Shown in pieces: positions 56,086-64,000 of a DNA stretch of 64,000 nt; the first letter of the stretch is position 1; the number at the start of each line of letters is the position of its first letter. Source of the DNA: Paraphoma chrysanthemicola (taxonomy: Eukaryota; Ascomycota; Dothideomycetes; Pleosporales; Phaeosphaeriaceae); contig JAGMWG010000027.1 of the NCBI GenBank assembly GCA_020744225.1, positions 186,001 through 250,000 of the forward strand, in the 5' to 3' direction. The notes beneath the pieces were generated by a model, which was not told where the DNA came from, ran no database searches, and was given only the letters and a program-made list of their open reading frames with translations. The position numbers and the translations under genes were made by a program.

Positions 56086-57204
56086 TCACTCACGTCGCTC
56101 CAGCACTCCCAACAAATCCCGCGCAAAGTCACCAACTGCACTTCCGGCATACCCAACATGATCCCCCGCGACCATATCCACGTCCAACCCCAACTCCTTC
56201 GCCAACACTGCATTCGCACGGTATTGACTTCCCGCCGGATTCGTCGCCTTCCCGTTTGCTAGCACCAGTTTTCCTTTCACGTCTTTAAACATCTCGGCCG
56301 TGAACTCATGCAACGGATATTGTAAGAACTCGCGCTCGAACCAATACGCCAAATTTCCAGTAACATGTGGACTCGTCCGTCCGTCTAAGGTGAAGCCAGG
56401 ATTTCCCGTTGGCGATGCAGTGAAGGACATGTCTTGCAAGAGAGCGAATTGTACCATTGCAAGCGGAATCCCGGTAATGCGATAGGTAGCGTATACAGCT
56501 TTTTGTGCTGCGATGAGGGTCGCATTATCAGGTAGAAGAGTGAGGGCAGGAGGTTCGTGTGCGATCAGTGTTTTGAGCGTGTCCGGGAAAGTCAGGAGTA
56601 GCTGTAACGCAACAATGGCACCAGAACTTGTACCTAGGACTGTGACGGGCTGGGCAGGAGAGAGGTGTTGGATGAGAAGGCGAGTGTCGTTTACGTCGAC
56701 GGCGAGGCGGTTGGTGTAGTTTTGCGGAAGTGTGCTCGAGAGGTAGCTGCGGCTGAAGCCGCGGCGGTCATAGATGACGATAGTGTGGTTTGTGGTGGAA
56801 GAGAGGGTGCGTGCGAGGGGCCGCCAGATGTCTGCATCGCCATTTGCGCCGGATATAAAGAGGAGAAGGGGGCCGGAGCCGTAGGTCTCATAGTAAATGG
56901 AGGCTGCAGGTACAGTGAGGTAACCTGTTTGTTCTTTGGGAGGAGTGGCAGATACGTTGTGGTTTGGAAGTGCTTGACAGGTCATGAAAGGGACCTGGAA
57001 GAGTAAAGAGGAAACGAGAAGGAGCGAGAGTATGGCCATGTTGAGAGCTATACAGAAGGTAGTGAGGAGAGAGTGCTTCTGTATTGGAAACGCCAGAGAG
57101 CCATCGTCGTCTTTCTTATACCTCATCGGACGAGTCACGGCTGCCTCCAGTAGGGTCGTTGTGGGATCTCGGTAAAAGCAGTCGTCCGTTTTCCCCAAAT
57201 CCAT
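56086..57204 (-). CDS. Secreted or membrane-anchored alpha/beta hydrolase
   Basis: A single exon gives 372 aa from the ATG at 57204, or 317 aa from the ATG at 57039. The second start opens directly on a hydrophobic run (M-A-I-L-S-L-L-L-V-S-S-L-L-F) that would be a good signal peptide. The longer form would be a type II anchor. The fold is clear: Y-E-T-Y-G-S-G-P-L-L-L-F-I-S-G-A as oxyanion strand, Y-D-R-R-G-F-S in the helix-B region, nucleophile G-T-S-S-G-A, H-E-P-P after the next strand and the catalytic His in A-G-D-H-V-G-Y. The lid region is helical. Several N-x-T/S sites fit secretion. The substrate is unknown; epoxide-hydrolase or esterase type is possible. Confidence 0.85.
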   Translation of the reverse strand: MDLGKTDDCFYRDPTTTLLEAAVTRPMRYKKDDDGSLAFPIQKHSLLTTFCIALNMAILSLLLVSSLLFQVPFMTCQALPNHNVSATPPKEQTGYLTVPAASIYYETYGSGPLLLFISGANGDADIWRPLARTLSSTTNHTIVIYDRRGFSRSYLSSTLPQNYTNRLAVDVNDTRLLIQHLSPAQPVTVLGTSSGAIVALQLLLTFPDTLKTLIAHEPPALTLLPDNATLIAAQKAVYATYRITGIPLAMVQFALLQDMSFTASPTGNPGFTLDGRTSPHVTGNLAYWFEREFLQYPLHEFTAEMFKDVKGKLVLANGKATNPAGSQYRANAVLAKELGLDVDMVAGDHVGYAGSAVGDFARDLLGVLERRE

Positions 57205-58060
57205 TGTTTCTTAGCTGGACTGGTTGCTGTATATATCAGCCATCTCGCACCTCGAACCTAAAAGGGTTTAGCTGGTTGTGGACATGGGTGACAATCCTCT
57301 GAAGCTGCGCAGCCGCGAAATTGACCCGAAAAAAAATATATTTGCTGACCAGTTACACGACAATGGGCAGAAAGATGTTAGAAAGCATCAGGTCTGCCAA
57401 TCAATGGGGGAGGATCATGGTCAGACCTCTGCGAGGTTGCACCGTTTGGACGCCCTGCCAATTCAACGACAGCATCGATGAGCAGCGTTTGCAGACTTTT
57501 GAAGAGTCGTAAGAGTCGACAACTACGATGCCCATAGTGACTGCGGCTGTAGCTTATATGAAGCTGTGGCCCATGTAGGTCAGTGAGTGATTCAGATCAC
57601 TCACGTACGACGCGATCTGTCCACTACGGCATTCCAAAGTGATGCTGGTTTGTGGCAAGCCGATACGTGGTGAAAAGCTAGCGCACCATGACGAAGACTA
57701 CTCCGTCGGACGCCCAGAGCCGTACATGGCAGCGCATATAGTTCAATCAGGCTGTTGTAAAATGAAGGGAGCATTTTGCAATAACGAGTCGACTGCTCAA
57801 ACTCACGATCAAGAACTCCGACCTTCCGCACCACCAACCTCGCCAACCATCACCCAACACCATCTGCTCGTCCCGAAATAGCCGCACGAACATCCACTCA
57901 TCCACCGGACGACTTTTGCACTTGCCTGAAACACCTCACGATGCAAATCCGCCGCTGAAACCCCAAAGCTCCTGTGCCACGTGATCTCGCGCCGTGCTAT
58001 AACATCAGCGCTAACCCTGACGACTTCGAGATCGCCAAATCGCAACCACACTCACCAACC
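57205..58060. other. Upstream region, hydrolase / ALG3
   Basis: About 860 bp of divergent spacer. Short frames near 57600-57880 overlap on both strands and are not convincing. Confidence 0.45.
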
Positions 58061-59531
58061 ATGTCGCTGATATCGCGAGCAAAAGACCTCGCATACAATC
58101 CTGCCCACGCGCAATGGCTAATACCACTCCTTATTGTCGTCGACGCAGCGCTATGCGGCGTGATAATCGATCGTGTTCCATGTACGTCCAATTCTGTCCT
58201 CAACACGTGTTCCCACGCACATTCCCACGTTCAGTCCACGTTATTTCGTCCCAGTCATGTCATGCGCTGCTAATAATGACTACCAGACACCGAAATTGAC
58301 TGGTCGACCTACATGCAGCAAATCGCAATCTTTCTCAAAGGCGAGCGCGACTACACCAAAATCACGGGTTCCACAGGCCCACTCGTGTATCCCGGCGCGC
58401 ATGTCTGGATTTACAAGTACCTGTACGCGATCACGGATGAAGGCCGAGACATCCAAAGGGCGCAATACGTGTTTGCGCTCGTGTATTTGGGGACGCTGGC
58501 GCTGGTGATGAGGTGCTATGCTAAGGCTGGGGTGAGTTTGATTGTAGGCGATGGGAAGGAATGAAGCTAATTTTATAATTCAAAGGTACCACCGTATGTT
58601 TTTCCGTTATTGATTCTATCAAAGCGGATGCATAGCATTTTCATGCTAAGGTGTTTCAATGATTGTTTTGCCGTTTTGGGACTCTTTGCTGCCATTTTCT
58701 GCTATCAGCGAAATCAATGGCATATTGGGAGCTTCCTGTTTGCAACGGGTTTGAATGTCAAGATGAGTTTGCTATTGCCGTTGCCGGCAATGGGCATCTT
58801 GATGATTCAGAAGGTGGGAAGTAGGGAGGCAATGACGCAGGCCATGATCATATTTCAGGTTTCGGTATGTACCATAAGGGTGATGGTTCAGTGCAGTCAT
58901 ACTAATGAGCTAAAAGGTCCTGTTTGGGTATCCGTTCAGGAAGCAGTCCTTCTCATATTTTGGTCGAGCTTTCGAACTCACCCGGGCCTTTCTGTATAAG
59001 TGGACCGTCAATTGGCGGTTCGTACCAGAGGAGACCTTTCTTTCCAAGCCTTTCGCGCTTGGACTTTTGGCTGTTCATGTCTCCCTGCTTGGACTCTTCG
59101 CAACGACACGCTGGATCAAGCCTTCCAAGCGCTCACCAGGCCAATTTCTCAAGATCATAATGCCACAAGCCGAACCTCGAGATCAGGATACCATGACTAA
59201 GAGAGTCACGCCAAACTTCGTTATGACCGCGATTCTGACCGCGATGACGATTGGCATGCTATGTGCCCGGTCGCTGCACTACCAGTTCTACGCTTATATT
59301 GCGTGGAGCACGCCCTTTCTACTGTGGAAAGCGGGTTTCCACCCTGTAGTACAGTATGCGCTATGGGCGGCGCAAGAGTGGGCATGGAATGTGTATCCGA
59401 GCACGCCGATAAGCTCGGGAACCGTTGTCGGGGTGCTAGCAACCGCAGTTGCCGGTGTATGGTGGGGAACGAGGAAAGAGTACGATGGCGAGTTGAAGGG
59501 CGTCATTGACGAGCATGAGCACGCGGAGTGA
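58061..59531 (+). CDS. ALG3: Alg3, dolichyl-P-Man:Man5GlcNAc2-PP-dolichol alpha-1,3-mannosyltransferase
   Basis: Exons 58061-58181, 58287-58531, 58586-58864 and 58917-59531 give 419 aa, the normal Alg3 length. The luminal E-I-D-W-S-T-Y-M-Q-Q motif after the first helix is split by the first intron. The T-G-P-L-V-Y-P-G-A-H block, the R-C-F-N-D segment, F-A-T-G-L-N-V-K-M-S and G-Y-P-F-R-K-Q-S-F-S-Y-F-G-R-A-F-E follow in the expected order. About ten transmembrane helices are visible. It adds the first luminal mannose to the lipid-linked oligosaccharide in the ER during N-glycosylation. The tail is acidic (H-E-H-A-E). Its stop codon directly abuts the stop of the gene on the other strand. Confidence 0.96.
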
Positions 59532-60013
59532 TCAGTCCTCGTCCGATTCCGCCGGGGGCATCTTTCCGACTGTGGACTCTTCTTCGTCGCTGTCCTCGAC
59601 GTAGGTCGACTTCTTCGGGAACTCCTTCGGCCTATTGCGCGCAGATGTTAGCATCTTGTACCAGAAGACTATGATACCCCAAATAGAACATATATCACAT
59701 ACCAGTATGCCATCTTCCTCCACGCCTTCTCATCACGCACGACATTCACAATCTCGCCATCCAGTTTGTTCTCTCGGTCTGCCAACGCCGATGTGTCCAC
59801 TACGACATAGCTACCACGCTTAATCCATACCGTGGAACGAAACTTTGCTTCGAGTTCCGCAAGTATCGGCTTCCCATCTGGTAGCTCAGCGTTGTAGAGG
59901 TTGTTGCCAGCCGCTGTAGTAACGCGCGCAACCACGTGTGAAGGCGGCAGTACACCAGGCGGGGTGACTGTAGAGTCAATCGTCGCGAGAAGGTTGCGCT
60001 TGGGTCGCGGCAT
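59532..60013 (-). CDS. eIF1A-domain (EIF1AD-like, S1/OB-fold) RNA-binding protein
   Basis: Two exons on the minus strand (60013-59703 and 59631-59532) give 136 aa. M-P-R-P-K-R-N-L-L-A-T start, A-R-V-T-T-A-A-G-N-N-L-Y and R-S-T-V-W-I-K-R-G-S-Y-V-V-V-D are the S1-like core of EIF1AD. The C-terminal tail is acidic (E-D-S-D-E-E-E-S). Human EIF1AD acts with late 40S maturation and nuclear processes. The fungal ortholog is little studied. The gene is convergent with ALG3 with no base between the two stop codons. Confidence 0.92.
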
Positions 60014-60742
60014 GCTGACGGTTGATAGACGCGAGTGTTGATCTGCAGGTGACGATGATTTTGGAGGGGTTCACAAAATTTCTAGTTAGGAAATAGTTGC
60101 CGAGCTGAGGCGGGCAATTACGACCGCACCAGTCTACAACTTCGCACTTCACGCACTGTTCAGGGAAGGCTTCCGTTCTGCTTTCAATGAAAGACTGGCA
60201 TCAGGAAGTATGTTTGAACGTTTACTGGATACATTGCGGATAACTTGCCAAATTAAAAAGGGCGGACGCCATTGTACCGAACCAGTCAACGGCCCTTCAA
60301 CCTCGCCCTCGAACGTCGAGACTTTGCCATCTCCACAATCGCATGCATTGTGATATCGGAATATCGTCGCAGAACTAGAGCTGATAGGCTCGTTGTCGGC
60401 TCATGCAGAACGCACGCAGTCAGAAGGACGATCGCAAACATTCGATATGTGCAATTGTCAGCAATGACACTCGTGGCTTTTGTTCTTCCTAGTCCCGGGC
60501 TATCGATAGTCGGTATCGTGAACTACCCCGTAAGGGTCTTCTGGGGTCTCCACTTTGGTACTCAACTTTAATCAACCTGCTCCCTCTCTGACTTGTCTTG
60601 AGCCGCAATAAATACTTTTCTCCCAGGAAGGAGTGTCCAATTGACGGCTTATTTTCAACGGTGCCCTAGGAGTCAAGCATTGCGGTACTTGATCCTCAAG
60701 TGTGTGACAACATCACGTCCCACCCCACTGCCCGATCTCAAA
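60014..60742. other. Divergent intergenic region
   Basis: About 730 bp between the EIF1AD-like and MFS genes. No gene, repeat or RNA is seen. Confidence 0.45.
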
Positions 60743-62444
60743 ATGTCTTCAGCAGCACTTCATGGTCTCTTCGACATGCAGTCAACGTCTGATGTCACCA
60801 GCCCCGCACCAACGTACCAAAAGAGCAAGAAAGGAGCACCCCAGAGTCTGAAGGATGTTGGTATCCTGCCGGATATCGAACTCGACACTATCACGTCAGG
60901 CAAGGACCATGACAAAGCCGGAACGTCTGAACAGCATGCATATCAGCAGACAGGTCCATCTGGTGCACAAACACCAAAAACGCCAAACGAGTTGGAAATG
61001 AGCAGGCCTCCCACACCGCGAAGAGAAGATGCTGTTGGGTTGATGCGCACCTGGAACAGTCCTCCTATGACCAAGTGGCGTATCTTGTGCTGCTGTCTGA
61101 TCTACTTTGCCAATGGGATGAATGACTCAGGTACGTATAGACACCATGAGGGATGATTGATTTGCCCATAACCATGCGAAATCACATGTGTACTGACGAG
61201 TTTTAGTTGTCGGCGCGCTCATTCCGTACATGGAGTCACATTACCACATCTCCTATGCAATAATGTCTTTGGTCTTCGTGGGAAATGCAATCGGCTTCAT
61301 CATTGCTGCGTTCTTCACCGATGCCATCCTCGGCAAGCTTGGTCGTGGAAAGACTCTGATCCTAGGCGATCTCATCCAATTATGCGCATATATAATCCTC
61401 GTGTGCACGCCACCATACCCACTGGTAGTTATCTCGTGAGTGCTCTTGTTAGTCCTATGACCCAAGCTGACACGACTGCAGTTTCTTCTTGCTCGGCTAC
61501 GGGGCAGCAATGAACCTTGCCTTGAATAACGTGTATTGTGCCAATACGCATCCTCCGAGTGTGATTCTGGGCGCCGCTCATGGATCGTATGGAGTCGGTG
61601 GCATTGTCGCGCCCATTGTTGGTACTGCACTTGTATCCAACGGCATCCTCTGGTCGCGATTCTACTTCCTCGCCGTTGCACTGCGCCTATGCTGCATTGC
61701 TTTTGCGGCATTCGCGTTCTGGTCGTACAAGGAAGAGTCCGAGCCAACACTGTTGACTGCACTCGAGATCACCGCAAGCAGACAAACAACCGTTGAAGAA
61801 ACCGCTAGCAAGCTCAAGGACTTGAAGGTCGCGCTGAAGAGCAAGGTCACAATCTTTGGAGCGCTTTTCATCTTTGCGTATCAAGGTGCAGAAGTGGCGA
61901 TATCGGGCTGGATTATCTCGTACCTCATCAAGTACAGAGATGGAGATCCGGCAAAGGTCGGATACGTGACAGCTGGTTTCTGGGTAAGCTGCGCCAGCAG
62001 CATACATAGATTTGTGCTAATTCTGTGAAGGGTGGCATCACGCTTGGTCGCTTCGTCCTGACACATGCTGCGCCAAAGATCGGAGAGAAGAACTTCGTCG
62101 TCATGCTTACCATTGGAACCTTTGCGCTTCAGCTCCTCGCATGGCTGATTCCCAATGTCATCGGAAACGCGGTCGCAGTCTCACTTCTTGGTCTTCTTCT
62201 CGGTCCAGTCTATCCTTGTGCACAGACGATCTTCTCGCGCCTGTTACCGCGCCACATTCAGACGACGGCTATTGGCTTCATTGGAGGCGCAGGTAGCTCT
62301 GGAGGTGCAGTAGCTCCATTCACCACCGGTATTCTCGCGCAGGCGTCGGGCACCTGGGTGCTTCATCCCGTCTGTCTTGGGATGTATGCGGCGATGATGG
62401 CGTGCTGGTTCGCCTTACCACGCGTGCACAAGAGGACTGATTAA
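60743..62444 (+). CDS. MFS transporter, BSC6-like
   Basis: Exons 60743-61130, 61207-61435, 61482-61983 and 62031-62444 give 510 aa. The N-terminal about 110 residues are polar and disordered (P-K-T-P-N-E-L-E-M-S-R-P-P-T-P-R-R). They are followed by F-A-N-G-M-N-D-S-V-V-G-A-L-I-P-Y-M-E in the first helix, as in fungal relatives of yeast Bsc6 and of bacterial fucose permeases. Twelve helices are expected. G-A-A-H-G-S-Y-G-V-G-G-I-V-A-P-I is the conserved family signature in the fifth helix. The loop between halves is charged. A sugar or small-metabolite role is plausible but unproven. It is unrelated in motif to the MFS protein at 2.9 kb. Confidence 0.88.
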
Positions 62445-62748
62445 GCCCGATCTCCTATCAATACAACGCTCGTCGGTCATTTCGGCGACAGTTCTGGCCG
62501 TGGCCGACTTTGGTATTGTAGTTCTTGTCGATTCTTAGTGGCTCAAGCGATGAGGGATTCGCATTACGTCAACGCGCATGAAGCTAGCGGGCTCCACGCG
62601 ACGCGATCCTTCGACATTGGTTCTCAACATGACACTGTAGGTCAGACAGACGAATATATAGCAATTGGACTTCGCCTTATATTCCAACTCATACGTTATC
62701 GGCCTCGCCAATTCTCAAACCTCGCAATTGAATCACAAGGTCGTCACG
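62445..62748. other. Spacer
   Basis: This 304 bp stretch between the MFS and DUF1772 genes holds nothing specific. Confidence 0.5.
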
Positions 62749-63435
62749 ATGCCTACCACCGCAGCTACCCACGCCACCCAAATACTCAGCGTATCCACCG
62801 CCTTGGTCGCATCTGGCGGCATAGCAACCCTTTCGCTCTTCGACATCCCACTGCTAAAATCGCAACCTGCCTCTCGCTCGCTCCCTATGACACGCTGGCT
62901 ATTCAGCCGCGGCTCGCACATCTTCCCCACCGCCGCCGCCATCTCTTCCTCCGGCTTCGCATACCTCGCATACTCTGCTTTGCCAATTGGCCAACGCACA
63001 ATATCTGCTTTCCTACAGCACGCAACAAGAGGGACAGTCGGATTATACGCCGCCGCCGCGGCACTCACGATCAGCATCGCGCCATGGACCATGATAGCAA
63101 TGATCCCGACAAACTTCACCTTAATAAAACTCAACGAACAGCTTGGAGGCACAAGAAGCGCCAAGTCAGCGCAATATCGGCAGAAGATAGCGGAGGATCC
63201 GAACAAAATGCCAGGAGGCTGGGACAGGAGTGCGGAAGACTCGGTGGACGGAAAGGATGATGTGAGCCAGTGGCTCGACTTCAGCCCGCCGCAAGAAAGA
63301 ACAAGGAAGGACAGCTCGAAGAAGCAGGATGAGGAGGTGCGGGAGTTGCTGGAAAAGTTCAAGTTTTTGAATTGGGCAAGGGCGGTTTTGATGGGTGTCG
63401 GAGGGGTGGTGGGGTTGAGTGCGGCTCTGGCATGA
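62749..63435 (+). CDS. DUF1772 / anthrone-oxygenase-like membrane protein
   Basis: A single exon gives 228 aa from the ATG at 62749 (M-P-T-T-A-A-T-H). Four hydrophobic segments are visible: about 8-25, 50-75, 95-120 and the C-terminal 205-226. D-I-P-L-L near 31 and the R-G-S-H-I-F-P-T-A-A block match DUF1772, a family of small four-helix membrane proteins. Some of these (such as HypC) oxidise anthrones in aromatic polyketide pathways, but most are uncharacterised. The third and fourth helices are separated by a charged loop of about 80 residues, longer than usual. No polyketide synthase lies in view, so I do not infer pathway membership. Confidence 0.82.
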   Translation: MPTTAATHATQILSVSTALVASGGIATLSLFDIPLLKSQPASRSLPMTRWLFSRGSHIFPTAAAISSSGFAYLAYSALPIGQRTISAFLQHATRGTVGLYAAAAALTISIAPWTMIAMIPTNFTLIKLNEQLGGTRSAKSAQYRQKIAEDPNKMPGGWDRSAEDSVDGKDDVSQWLDFSPPQERTRKDSSKKQDEEVRELLEKFKFLNWARAVLMGVGGVVGLSAALA

Positions 63436-64000
63436 TAGCTGGAATCGTCTGTTTCTCTGAAACAACAAGTTAACAGCGAGCTCTGATAGTAACGCTGCAG
63501 CACATAACCAATAAGAGCTTGATTAAAAGAAGGCTGTTGTCGATCTTGAAACTTGTTGCTCTGTTACACGAAGCGGGCCGTCCTGCATGTTGCTGACGCT
63601 GCAGAAAGCTTACTCCCGACGGCCCTGCCAATCTTCGCCTAATCCTTGTGAACTTCACATCCAAACCCTCGAAACCATCCCATGCCATCCGACCTCTGAC
63701 AACCTTACTCTTAATGCCGTAGAGTGCACAGTGCAAAAGGACCGATTGCACTCCTCGCACTCGCACTCGCGGAGCTAAGCAACGGACATAACCACCGACC
63801 CCACATTCTTGCAGAATGTGCCCCTCCAGAAGCACAACGCCGACCCGACAATTGCCAGTTTCGAGCGTAGTCGAGACCGTGAACAGACATTTCGGACGAA
63901 TCCGAGCATAACGGAGCTGGGAATAGCCGATTTAAACACGTCATTATCACGGCAAATGTTCAACGCGGTACTGAAACAGCAACTATAAGAGGTGGGAACT
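63436..64000. other. Right edge, no gene resolved
   Basis: About 565 bp. A minus-strand frame at 63470-63835 has no ATG start that I can support and resembles nothing. The region may be the upstream end of a gene outside the window. Confidence 0.4.

Overview
This is a eukaryotic window from a filamentous ascomycete (Pezizomycotina). Nearly every gene is split by 45-160 bp GT-AG introns. The products are typical of that group: a Zn2Cys6 regulator, MFS transporters, a pisatin-demethylase-type P450, a fungal PRISE reductase, a HeLo-like domain protein, and an Mdv1-type WD40 protein. Dothideomycetes is my best guess, from general resemblance only. I built all exon models by hand from reading frames and splice sites.

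Region 1 (0.35-24.4 kb) is a dense block of eleven genes that reads as one metabolic cluster. In order it holds a cyclase-family hydrolase, an MFS transporter, a salicylate-hydroxylase-like FAD monooxygenase, an ABM-fold protein, an aldehyde dehydrogenase, an alpha/beta hydrolase, a Zn2Cys6 regulator, an acyl-CoA dehydrogenase, a P450, an acyl-CoA ligase and a PRISE-type reductase. There is no polyketide, peptide or terpene synthase. Three enzymes end in the peroxisomal signal -AKL (ligase, acyl-CoA dehydrogenase, reductase). Two more end in weaker -PKL or -PRL forms. A short element, TTCGGAA, recurs in several intergenic spaces of the block. I read it as a regulator-controlled peroxisomal pathway that oxidises an aromatic or terpenoid compound, activates it as a CoA ester and shortens or reduces it. 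The substrate is unknown.

Region 2 (24.4-36.1 kb) is gene-poor. It holds a mucin-like single-pass membrane protein, a second FAD monooxygenase and a small secreted protein, separated by long stretches where I see no convincing gene.

Region 3 (36.1-48.7 kb) is conserved housekeeping. It has chorismate mutase and the mitochondrial fission adaptor Mdv1 (divergent), an EF-hand external NADH dehydrogenase, a long disordered protein with repeated E-L-P type motifs, a small membrane protein, and the ribosome-biogenesis factor Esf1.

Region 4 (49.1-53.3 kb) is the second unusual area. Two tandem Pol III-type genes have a complete tRNA body (acceptor, D and T arms, A and B boxes) but carry 122-168 nt in place of the anticodon loop. 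Next come a possible HET-protein C-terminal fragment, a HeLo-like N-terminal-domain protein, and a small protein that shares only the C-terminal motif of that protein.

Region 5 (54.8-64 kb) holds an AhpD-like protein ending in -AKL, a secreted or anchored alpha/beta hydrolase, the ER mannosyltransferase Alg3 with an eIF1A-domain protein directly abutting it tail to tail, a BSC6-like MFS transporter and a DUF1772 membrane protein.
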